Shown in pieces: positions 50,798-61,114 of a stretch of 64,000 bases of DNA (position 1 is its first letter; each line of letters begins with the position of its first letter). Both the position numbers and the translations under genes were made by a program. Source of the stretch: Chamaecrista fasciculata (taxonomy: Eukaryota; Streptophyta; Magnoliopsida; Fabales; Fabaceae); NCBI GenBank assembly GCA_003254925.1, contig QANZ01032556.1, forward strand, positions 45,165 to 109,164, written 5' to 3'. The notes under the pieces were generated by a model that worked only from the letters and a program-made list of their open reading frames with translations, did no database searches and was not told the DNA's origin.

Positions 50798-51450
50798 GCA
50801 TGATCTGGAAAACAGAAAATAATGATAGGTCATGCAGAATTCCAAACAAGTTGGAAGATCATTTCGTGAGTTTTAAAAAGTATATGAGTTTGTTAGAAAA
50901 TAGACAAGAATCATAACTTTACATCTTAAGTTAATCACATTCTTTATTCTTACAATGAGCAGTGTGCTTAGTCATATTAAACTTGATAAATATAATAGTA
51001 AAAAGTCAAGATCAGTCATTTTGTGCTGTCAAAACAAAGTGCATGGAAGGATTCCACATAGAAAACTTATGGAGAATGGCAATCCAATCTGAATATGAAC
51101 CAACATAGAAAAATTGCCCTGCCGTAAAATGCATGAACAGGTCCAAAACAAGAAAAAACATGGAAAACAATCTATAGTTCCCTAACACGAATTTAGCATA
51201 AAAGAATTATGAACTAATCAGACAGAAACAAACAAATTACTATAGCAAAAACTAAATGTTGAAAGTTGAATGTCAGTATCTTATAAATGTACACTTTTTC
51301 AGAGCATATACTTAATATCTTGTGTCATATCTATCCAATAGATTGATGGTATATAAAAAAATTCAGTAGTTGACCGTTGCCAAAACAAAAACAAAAAAAT
51401 TCTCAAAGCTGAAAGTGCTACAACAAATAAACCTGATCATATAATAAGGT
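50798..51450. repeat. Duplicated PPR 3' flank, copy A
   Basis: Matches 55648-56330 in the same orientation across many blocks, such as ACAGAAAATAATGATAGGTC / ACAGAAAATAACTATAGGTC, AATAGACAAGAATCATA and ATTGATGGTATATAAAAAA. Identity is roughly 75-80% by eye. This copy lies directly 3' of the PPR gene. Confidence 0.8.
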
Positions 51451-51680
51451 TCATTTCTTCTCCATTACTTCCAGAGTACGAAGGAATAGATTGATATACA
51501 TATAATTAAATCATTTTAAAGGTGATAAAGTAAGCACTAAATAAGAAATTCAAACTTGGCAACAAAAGCTAACCTACGGAGTAATCCAATGTCACAAAAT
51601 CAAGACATAAAAGCATCTGCATAACTTTCAAGATAGATTATATCAGTAACTGAATTTGAGCAATAAGGTCTCACCCCATT

Positions 51681-53348
51681 TTATTTCTTCAATGACCTAC
51701 TTCTAAACATTTCATGAAGAATCTTCTTCGCCTCATCTTTCTTGTTTTTTTCTAGAAGCACTTGAAGAATCGGATCATAAGTTACAAAATTAGGGTGACA
51801 CCCACTCTCTTTCATTTTATCAAGGAAAGCCTTTGCTTCATCAATGAAACCCTCTTTACACAGTCCATTGATCAAAGTGCTATATACATAGACATCCAGA
51901 CGATGGCCTTTGGCCAAAAGAACTTGAAAGATCTTTAGTGCAGTTGTTAGACTACCACATTTGCACAAACCGTCAATAAGTATATTGTAAGTAAACAAAT
52001 TAGGCTGAATTCCTTGGGCTTCCATTTGGTGAAATAATTTCACTGCCTTATGAACGTGATAGCTTTTGAAAAGTGCATCTAACAGTACACTATAAGTAAC
52101 TGAATCTGGAGTAATACCGTTGTCATACATATCATTTATAAGATCTTGCGCATGAGACAATCTTCCTGATTTGCACATCCCATCAATAAGAGAATTGTAA
52201 ATTATAATATCAGGAATCAAACTTCTACCTCGCATTTCCTCTAAGAGATTCATAGCTTCGTCTAATTTTTTGATCTTACAATATCCATTGATCAAAATAT
52301 TATAAGTGATAACATCTGGTGTTAGTCCAATTTTGACCATCTTATTGAAAATTTCTCTAGACTCATCAACATAATTCTTTAAACAGTAACCATCCATTAA
52401 AGAATTGAAGGTAACAGCATCAGGTTTCTGATGAAACTTCATCATCAAGCCAAACAAAGCTTCAGCTTCTGTGGTCCTTCCTTCTTTACAAAGTGCATCA
52501 ACCAATATGCTAAAGAGATATATATCAGGATTAATCTCTTTGGAGAACATCTCATCAAGCAATTGCTCAGCCTTTTGCCATTGACCCATGACACAAAAGC
52601 TATGGATTAAAGTATTGTAAGTGAAAATATCATAAGGGATCCCCCGTTTACTCATTTCATAGGACAATTCATGTGCTTCAGTCGAGAGTCCATCTTTACA
52701 GAGGCCGTCAATGATTGTGTTATACATTACAACATCCTGCTTAATTTTCCGTGTATCCAACCAACGAAGCAATTTGAGGGCAGCAATTGTTTTCCCTCTC
52801 TTACAAAGCCCATTCATTAAGATGCCATAAGTAATTTCATCCAACTGAAACCCCTTTGACACTACAAGATCATGAAAGTGTAGAGCTTCTCTAACCTTAT
52901 TATTTATGCACAATCCCTTCATTAATGTGTTTAAAGTTATGGTATCCGGTTGATAACCCCTCTTGAAAACCTTCCCTAGGGTAGAGAAAGCAAATTCCAT
53001 TCGACCCATATGACAGTAGCAATTAATCAAGATATTCAGAGTAAACATACATGGTGCGAAGCCCTTTAATTCAGCACGCTCAAAGAGTGAGATAGCAGTG
53101 TCAAAATGTTTCATCTTGGCAATTGATGTTAACATCTTATTAATTTGGATGATGGAGGGTGGAGGAGTCTGATGAAGCATGCGATTGAAGGAAGCAACAA
53201 TATCACGAATGCTATGGGGTTGTGAGGAATGGGAATGGAAATAGGAATGTGGAAAGTGGGAATAAAAAGAGAAAGAGAGAAAGAAGGAAGATGAAGGAAA
53301 CAGAGGGAATTTGAGGAAGGCATACCTTGAAGCTTTAGAGAATATCAT
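51681..53348 (-). CDS. P-class pentatricopeptide repeat protein, Rf-like (RFL) type, 14 repeats
   Basis: An intronless frame of 555 aa. Residues 1-45 are Ser/Phe/His-rich with few acids, consistent with an organelle (probably mitochondrial) targeting peptide. About residue 65 onward is fourteen uninterrupted 35-residue PPR motifs of the form VVTYNTLIDGLCK, with no E or DYW domain. RFL proteins bind specific mitochondrial transcripts and include fertility restorers. Residues 5 and 35 of motifs 2, 3, 5, 6, 8, 9, 10 and 12 are N,D (predict U); motif 7 is S,D (G); motifs 11 and 13 are S,N (A). The nearby fragment at 54394-54588 and the duplicated flank show local duplication, typical of RFL clusters. 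Confidence 0.93.
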   Translation of the reverse strand: MIFSKASRYAFLKFPLFPSSSFFLSFSFYSHFPHSYFHSHSSQPHSIRDIVASFNRMLHQTPPPSIIQINKMLTSIAKMKHFDTAISLFERAELKGFAPCMFTLNILINCYCHMGRMEFAFSTLGKVFKRGYQPDTITLNTLMKGLCINNKVREALHFHDLVVSKGFQLDEITYGILMNGLCKRGKTIAALKLLRWLDTRKIKQDVVMYNTIIDGLCKDGLSTEAHELSYEMSKRGIPYDIFTYNTLIHSFCVMGQWQKAEQLLDEMFSKEINPDIYLFSILVDALCKEGRTTEAEALFGLMMKFHQKPDAVTFNSLMDGYCLKNYVDESREIFNKMVKIGLTPDVITYNILINGYCKIKKLDEAMNLLEEMRGRSLIPDIIIYNSLIDGMCKSGRLSHAQDLINDMYDNGITPDSVTYSVLLDALFKSYHVHKAVKLFHQMEAQGIQPNLFTYNILIDGLCKCGSLTTALKIFQVLLAKGHRLDVYVYSTLINGLCKEGFIDEAKAFLDKMKESGCHPNFVTYDPILQVLLEKNKKDEAKKILHEMFRSRSLKK

Positions 53349-53489
53349 GTTTCGTTTCAGAACTCACAAGAGTGACTCTCTGCGATTTGATGCTTGAAGG
53401 CTTCTTGGAATGAACGAACGATGAGGAAGGAAACACACCACAGCTTACTAGGTTAAGCTTTTCCAATGAAACTGTTCATTTATTTATGG

Positions 53490-53640
53490 TCAAATGTTCA
53501 TGTTGGTCCTAAATGTATGCCCTTATATTCATTTTGGTCCATTATGTTTCAAAATGTTCAAATTAGTCCTAAATGTTGGCAAAATAATTCGTTTTGGTCC
53601 TAAATATTGATAAAATATTTCATTTTGGTCCCAAATTCAT
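53490..53640. mobile_element. Half of a Mutator-like foldback element (family F2), truncated
   Basis: GGTCAAATGTTCATGTTGGTCC onward matches the left arm of 40591-41126 for about 150 bases, then stops. It lies just upstream of the PPR gene. Confidence 0.65.
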
Positions 53641-54369
53641 CAAGATTCATGAATAACTCGAAGCTTCAATTTTGTTTTAAAAAACAATAAAATGAAATAA
53701 AATAAGTACAACTCTACCATTATTTAAGGTAAATTCTAGTTTGTATGTCCTTCACTTAATACAGTTTTTCTAGAAATAAAAAGAAAAGTATTAATGGTAA
53801 TACTATGAACAATAAGATAGACACATGAGAAACTGCAAAATTATGGCTTTGTACAAACCGCGTGTAACTCAATTACGCAGATAATGATAGATTGCATGGT
53901 TCTAAAAAAATTAATTTTAAATTTTATAATCAAATAATTTTGATTGAATTTAATTGAGCTTGACTTGATTTTATTTTTATTCAATATCTAAGGGCCTGTT
54001 TGGGATCACATTTGGGGATCATTTGAAGAAAATGTTCACCTAAATAACACATAAGGGTTTAAGAAATTGATCTCCCTTAGACATAATAAACTATTGATAA
54101 TACATTTCTTAACAAAAACATAATCAAGAATATGAATAGAAAACTAGCAAAACAAGAAGTTTCACATCTTTCCTCGCCCTCTGATCAAACAAGAATTTGA
54201 GAGAATATTTTCAAAAACTCTTCTTTATCATTTCTTACACTGTGAAAACCAAAACTTTAAAACAGAAGAAGCAAAAATAAGAGAAGAGGGACTATTGTAA
54301 AAACCATAACAAAATTATTATTTGGTCATGAACTCTCTCACCTCCATTTTGTTCTTACTCAACCTGTCT
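53641..54369. other. Intergenic between PPR gene and PPR fragment
   Basis: No gene is seen. Confidence 0.45.
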
Positions 54370-54393
54370 CTAAATCCCTAACATCAAATCCTT

Positions 54394-54588
54394 TGCTTCA
54401 TCAATAAAACCCTCTTTACACAGTCCATTGATCAAAGACAAAGTATTATATGTTTGGACACCAAGATGATGACATTTGACAAAAAGAAGCTGAAAGATCT
54501 TTAGTGCAGTAGTTAGACTACCACATTTACACAAATCGTCAAAAATTATATTGTAAGTAAACAAATCAGGCTGAATTATTTCTGTTTC
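54394..54588 (-). pseudogene. PPR gene fragment, two repeats, related to the neighbour
   Basis: The minus strand encodes QPDLFTYNIIFDDLCKCGSL, TTALKIFQLL and LINGLCKEGFIDEAKD, closely matching motifs 11-13 of the PPR protein at 51681-53348. A six-base duplication gives NTLSLING where the intact gene has STLING. Both ends run out into unrelated sequence, so it is a broken copy left by duplication. Confidence 0.85.
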
Positions 54589-55647
54589 ACCAATAACTGA
54601 GTTTATGTGCGAACTTATACATTGTCTAACCTAAACTCTTAAAAGATTTCCAAGATAATGCGCTAAACTGATGGGATAAAGAACTAGGACGTGACTCTAT
54701 CAATAACACAAATTGAAACTAGTCAAATCGGAAACTTGATTGCATATTTGTTGTGTGTACCCAAAAAAAAAAAAAGATTGCATATTTGTTGTAATAGCAA
54801 CAACATGGATGGTGAATAAATCAGTACAGGAGAACGTCACATGTCAATGGATAATAATAAGTACCAGCTTTAATTGTAACTTATAAAATCTGCCCATGTT
54901 TACCAGCTCTTTCCTATCACTAGAGAGTTGCCACTAAATCAAGTAAATACAAAATCAGACTTCTAAGCAATATCTGGTAGAAATTTAATATAAGAGCATT
55001 AGATAAGTTCTCAAAAATGAAAAAGCTCACAAAGAGGATTTCAGATGACTGAGACAAGTACACGTTAGTCATTGAACACAGCTTGATCTTGATGATGTCT
55101 TTATGTACTCTTCTTCTCTTACTTGCATTTAATACATGTGGAAATAGGCAACAAAACCACATGCAACAGCAAGCTGGGGAGTTATTAGACCAATATCTGC
55201 AGCACCAACACGATTCTTCATTATTCTCCTTGCGAAGGATCTGTATAAACCTATGAAGCATGGACACTTCATTTAGAGAACATGTCGTTGTGTCAAACAT
55301 ATGTTTGTGTTTGACACATGTACGACACCCGTATGACACATTCATAAGTTTCAGAATATGATAAACAATAGAAAAGAAGGACATATAGTATGAATAGATA
55401 TTGTAATTTTTAAAATTTTTATCAAAATTTATAAATTTTTAATTATTTATAAATATATGCCGTGTCGTGTCGTGTAATTTTAAGAATTTGACGTGTCAGT
55501 GTGTCTGTGTCCCATGTCCGTGTTAGTGTTCATGCTTCATATATATATATATATATAAACATAAGCATCAAAGGAAGTTGAAGGTCCTAGAAAATGATTT
55601 CTAAATTAGAAACACCAGTACACAAAATAAATAGACATCATCGGGTA
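54589..55647. other. Intergenic, repeat-bearing
   Basis: A short block at 54775-54840 (GATTGCATATTTGTTGTAAT ... AATAAATCAGTACA) is repeated at 56333-56400. About 55255-55545 contains 'gacacgtgtcgtgtcgtg'-type sequence also seen near 2630-2690, a decayed repeat. Open frames here show no recognisable protein. Confidence 0.4.
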
Positions 55648-56330
55648 CTATGATTTATAAAACAGAAAATAACTATAGGTCACGCAGAATTCCAGATAAG
55701 TTAAAAGATTTATATGTGATTTTTAAGAAGTATGAGTTTGTCAGCAAGTTGTGGAAAATTGTTCAAAATAGATTTTTGTACTAAAATGAGGGTGTGTTAG
55801 CAAATAGACAAGAATCATAGCTTTACACCTTAAATTCATCACCTTCAAATGATGATCAGTGTGACTTGATATATAATAGTAAAAAGATGGGATCAGCCAT
55901 TTTGTGCGGTCAAAATAAAGTTCTTTGTAGGATTGCAAATAAAGACCTAGGGAGAATGGGAATCCGATTTGACTATGAACTAACGTGGAGATATTGCTTT
56001 GCTGTAAACAGAATAGGTCCAACAAAAAAAAAAAGGAATAACAGCAAACAATACTCTAAATACCTAGCACCAATTATGTAGAATCGAATTATTAACTAAT
56101 CAGATAGAAACAAACAAATTATCATAGCAAAAACTAACTTGAATGTCAGTATCTAATGGATGTAGAATTTTACAGAGGAAACACGTAATATGCTGTCGCA
56201 TATTTTTGTGTCATATTTATCCATTAGATTGATGGTATATAAAAAATTAAGTAGTTGACCATTGCCAAAAAAATAAAAAAGCATAAAGCAGAAACTGCTA
56301 AAATAAAAAAACTTAGTGGTCATATTACGA
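55648..56330. repeat. Duplicated PPR 3' flank, copy B (no PPR body attached)
   Basis: Partner of 50798-51450 in the same orientation. The PPR body expected on its right side is absent; LTR-derived sequence follows from about 56400. Confidence 0.8.
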
Positions 56331-56400
56331 ATTGCATATTTGTTGAATTGTTGTAATACCAACAACATAGACAGTAAATAAATCAGTACACGAGAACCTT

Positions 56401-57110
56401 TTTGATATACACCCTTTCGTACCCAGGGTCCCCTCCCACTCAGACCCGACGCCAAGAGCATACTGGTAGGGTCCCCTCCCACTCAGACCCGACGCCAAGA
56501 GAAAAACGGCAGGGTCCCCTCCCACTTCCCTCGAACCTTTTGGAGGGACTAGTGATATACACCCTTTTGTACCCAGGGTCCCCTCCCACTCAGACCCGAC
56601 GCCAAGAGCATACTGGCAGGGTCCCCTCCCACTCAGAACCAAGCACTTAGCTGTCATGGGCCCACCATACAGATCTTCTCAGATCTTCTCGGACATAATC
56701 CCCCAGATCTTGGGATACTTGCCTGACTCTACAGGCACAGGTCACCATCAACCACCTACCACACTGTACTTACTCCTTCTACATATACACACTCATACAC
56801 CTTAAACGAGGTAAGTAATGAATCTCTCCAGAATTCTTACTCCCATCTCCCACTCTCTCTAACTTGAGCTTCGGAGTGGATTCACAGGGGCCTCCCCCTG
56901 TGCAATCCTTCTTGCAGGTTACAAGTTCCTCTAGGGGAGGTGGACAAGGATCGCAGGGAACAGGCGAGGAGATAGGGGGCTGGTGGGGGCCACGGCCCCC
57001 CCAAAATTTCAGGAACCCCCTACGCTTCCTCTTCGGCAGGATCCGACGACTTACAACAACCGGAGACTGCCCTTTAACTGTGAACTCGAGGTTAGATCTT
57101 CTCTGATCCA
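56401..57110. mobile_element. LTR-retrotransposon remnant (Ty3/gypsy-type LTR) with nested tandem repeats
   Basis: GC-rich DNA unlike its surroundings. A 150-bp unit starting GATATACACCC occurs at 56404 and 56554. Inside it, a 43-bp unit AGGGTCCCCTCCCACTCAGA (at 56425, 56468 and again in the second copy) is repeated. Further on, ACTTGAGCTTCGGAGTG and CCCCCTGTGCAATCC resemble the R/U5 end of plant Tat/Athila-type LTRs. No gag or pol frame is present. Clade assignment is inference. Confidence 0.6.
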
Positions 57111-57541
57111 GCTTTGTAGTTTTCACCTACATATAATTGACTGTGATCATATCTCTCTGGTTTCAAACTCAGATGCGACGAAATCATAGTTACTAGTTAA
57201 ATTTGATAAGTTCTTTCTTTGTCCAGTTACCGTCATCAGCAAATGAGGTCAAATCGGACATGAAATTGACCCAAAAATATGTCGCTTATTTCATGAACTT
57301 GGTCATATCTCGCTCATTTTATGTCTGAATGAAACGAATCAAAGCTACAAATTACTTTTCATGAGTTCTTTCTTTATCCGGTTGAAGTCGTTAGCAAATG
57401 AGGTCAAATAGTACTCCGAAATTGAGTTTGGTCAAAATATCAATATTAACTTTCGACATGACACGTCAGAGTGTAAAAAATAAGATAAAAGGCTATATTG
57501 CAACTTACCCCAAAGATAAATGACCAAAATTGCACTTTAGC
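57111..57541. mobile_element. Half of a foldback element, apparently broken by the LTR insertion
   Basis: GATCATATCTCTCTGGTTTC to ATGACCAAAATTGCACTTTAGCC matches the inner and right-arm sequence types of family F2 and of 21083-21602. The left arm is missing where the LTR remnant begins. Confidence 0.45.
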
Positions 57542-59196
57542 CTTCAACATGTCAAATCAATATTAACGGATGAAGAGGGACGAAAAAGGGGTGGGACTAA
57601 CGGTGAAACTTTTTGCAAAGGTGTGGGACCAAAAATGTAAAAAAAAAAAAAAAAAAANTAATTCATTTTTTGAAAGATCACTAAGTTAACAAGTTGATTC
57701 TTGAATGATTAAAATATATAATTTAATTATTTAAAGAACTCAACGATATGAACCAAATAGTATATTTTTTTTGTCCATGAAAATTTAAAAGGATTAACAA
57801 GTATACTATTTGGTTTCTTCAAGACTAAATTACATATTTCAATATTTCAATAATTTAGCTTTTCAACTTGGTGATATTTAAGGATCAAATGGTTAGTTTA
57901 AAATACTAATAAGTTATATTTTTTTGTAAGTATAATATAAAATATTAATATAGATACGTGTAATATGATACCATATGACAATAAAAAATCCCCATTGGAG
58001 AAAAAATTATAATTAAAGTCTTCTAGAACCGACAAGTTAGGAAGGAAAATGAAATCAGAATGATTCTTTTTTAGAAACTATAAAGCGTGCACAAAATGCA
58101 TGCATGTCAACATTCAATCAATAACTACTCTAGTTTGAACACATGAAAATTTCTAAGATAGTTTTATCTGACTTGGATTATTGTTTGCTTCCGGCATATG
58201 GTATATAATAATTGATAGAGAATCAAAAATTTTTAAGATTTTTATCATGGCTTAAGATTTATAAATAGTTTCAATTTGGTCGTGTATATTTTTTTATTGT
58301 ATTTTTTGTCTTATATCTTTATAAAAAGTCTCAATTTGATCTCATATTTTTTGGTCAAATTACAAAACTGTGACTATTTGTACATTTGACCCAAAGATAT
58401 ATGACTGATTATATGATTGACCCAAAAATATAGGATCAAATCTACAATAAAAAAAAATATGAGAACAAATTGAGACCTGACCCAAAAATATAAAATCAAA
58501 TTTAGCCAAATTTATATATAATTACTGAAAGTAATTTTTATTTTTTTTATTATAAAATATAAATACAAATTTCAAAACAATATAGCCATATAGGTATAGA
58601 ACTATAATTTTAACTCTATGAAAGTGATTTTTTCGCTGAATTGCAAAGAGGAGGCATGATGACATCAAATTTAACTAATTCCATGCACAGCAATTGACAT
58701 TAATGATCAGTGCTTTTCATTGCTAATGCACTCAAATCATCCAAGGTCTGAGCTTGAGTTGAATTTGAATATAACTTTAAATCTTTTGGCTATGTTTCAT
58801 ACTCCTCTAAATTATTTCTTTAATTATATTTTTTTCTGTAAAAATATATTTAGGTGATATTTTTTAAGACCAACCAAAGTTAAGACATCTCTTTAAATTC
58901 AATAAGTATTTATAAAAATAGTTATAGATCGTCTACTAATAAAATTTTTATATCGACAACTGAATTTAATTTTTTTTTTATAAGTCATGAATTAATTTCT
59001 TATTAATTAGATTAATATTTTTATATAGAGTTAGTTTTCTTTTTCTTATTCTTCAACTTCTTTCACATGTTCATATTTTGAAGAAAATAATTTATCTTAT
59101 ACCAAAAGGACAAAAGAATTTTTTTTTCACGGATTAGGGGTCATGTTTAATTTTAAAGTCAATAACAATCATACAAATTTTAAAAAACTGACATTT
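57542..59196. other. Intergenic, AT-rich, with F1-like remnant
   Basis: About 58255-58514 has weak inverted 'atttggtc..gaccaaat' arms resembling family F1. No gene is seen. Confidence 0.4.
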
Positions 59197-59951
59197 AAAG
59201 AGGCGTTTGGTACACGGATTGGAAAAATAATCTCGGGATTAGGAGCTCCGGCATAAACTAATCCTGCATTTAGTACACGGATTAAAAAATTAATTCCGGG
59301 AATATTGTATTCCCAAGAATAGCATAATTTCATAAAATAGCTATTTTTTAATCTCACCCTAGGGGGTGGGATTAGTCTAATCCCATGGGATGGGATTATT
59401 TTGGTCCACCTAAAATGACTAATTATCCTCATTAAACTTAGCTAATTAAATTTTGTTTTACAAACTCTTTCCATCTCTCATCTAATTTTATTCTCTATGT
59501 CAAACCTAACTAATTAAATTTTATTTTGACAGTCATAGTTATATTTTGAGAGATAATTTTTCTAGACTATTTTTTAATTTTAAGAATTATGACATTATGT
59601 TTTGAAATCGTATTTTCTTAATAAATCATCAATGATGTAAAAATAAAAAACATTTTTCAAAGTATTCTTATTAATTATTTTGGAGAATTTTTGCATTTGA
59701 TAAGTTATCATTTGAGAATAAAAAGTCAAGGGCATATTTGGAAAAATATCAAATATTCTCAGGATTATCAAAATTAAACTAAACATAAGATTGTAATATT
59801 CATAGGAATATTGCAAAATAATCTCATGATTATTTTAACTCATCCAAACAGTTATTGTTATATTCATGAGAATCATATTTCTGAGAATCACATCCCCAAA
59901 AATATAATTTATGGGAATAAAAAATAATCTGTATACCAAACAACTTCTAAT
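59197..59951. mobile_element. Foldback/MITE element with 'gtttggtacacggatt' ends
   Basis: GGCGTTTGGTACACGGATT at the left is mirrored by AATCTGTATACCAAACAACTT at the right. Internal 'taatcccgggatt'-like motifs recur. Non-coding. The superfamily (possibly PIF/Harbinger) is not established. Confidence 0.5.
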
Positions 59952-61056
59952 TAATAAGAAATAAGAAAAATATAATGAAAAAATCAAAGCAAAGCAATAA
60001 ATAAATAAAAAAATCAAAGCAATAGTAAGACATGCGCTGTGCATCTTGTGGGCCAACGTCCATGTACATTTCTAAAGCAAGCTTTTATAGAGTTAATTAA
60101 GACTAAAAGAGTATTCCCTTTCATCCTCAGCCACCAAATTAGACTGCAAATCCATTCTTTAGTTTTCAGTAAATTTAATTATTAATCTATGCAGACTTCT
60201 CAGAATTTTTGCTTACAGACAATATTATTTTATTTTTTTAGGAAACAAATTATACTTGATTATATTGTAAATCATTTATGAGTTAGGTGTTGCAGAAAGA
60301 ACTAGTCTCCAATATTTTGTACACCATACAATATCTTCAAATAAGATTGATTCAAGTACAAAATATTTGTAGGAAAAAAGTATAAAACCCATCTGTAAAT
60401 TGTAATACTAAATAATATACAGACTAAATTTATATATTTTTTATATATTCATCATAAATTTATTATGTGATAAAAACTTTATGCATAATTAATCATGATA
60501 AACAGAATATAAGACATTTTTTTAAATTGCCAATTCCTAATGTAAATAAAATATGTGATTAGAAAAACTTTATAACAAATATATAAAAGTCTTCTTATAG
60601 TCTTTTTCTTTCATAATATATAATTATATAGTGTTAAACATATAGAAAAATTTTCGACATTACCTAACAGAATGCGTTTGTTGAGTGACTGAGTACATAA
60701 TCAAAGCTTGTTATCTGTCATAAGGGACCACTTTAATCACTTAATTCTAGTTGGCCAAAAAAAAATCACTTAATTCTAAACATTGATTGAAAGAGTGTGT
60801 GATCAAGTCACTCTCCTATGTTACCACATGGGAAATAGAGTGTGCATACAAAGAAGATGCCATAAAAGAAAGATGAGTGGGCCTAGGGCCCTAGTGTATA
60901 TATGTCATTAAATTGGACTAGAATTGAACATAAAACATCTATGCCCAAAATTTCAAACTTTTCAACTCGAGATAGCCCTCATTTGGAAATATGAAACCAT
61001 TGACTAGTGTGTGTGGATGACATGATTAGTGACGTAGTAGAGCATTGATGGTGGAC
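59952..61056. other. Upstream region of the proline/histidine-rich gene
   Basis: AT-rich and non-coding. It probably carries promoter elements for the gene at 61115, but none beyond the TATA box is claimed. Confidence 0.5.
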
Positions 61057-61063
61057 TATAAAA
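61057..61063 (+). promoter_or_regulatory. TATA box of the repeat-protein gene
   Basis: TATAAAA lies 52 bases before the ATG at 61115. That implies a leader of only about 20-30 bases. The start context AAACATGGCT is good for plants. Confidence 0.7.
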
Positions 61064-61114
61064 GGCTTACTACATTTCCTAGTTTGCATCATCTCAACTT
61101 AGCTATCATCAAAC

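Noticed and set aside
54920..55384. 154-codon minus-strand frame
   Set aside because: No recognisable domain, odd composition, and it overlaps repeat-derived sequence; likely chance.
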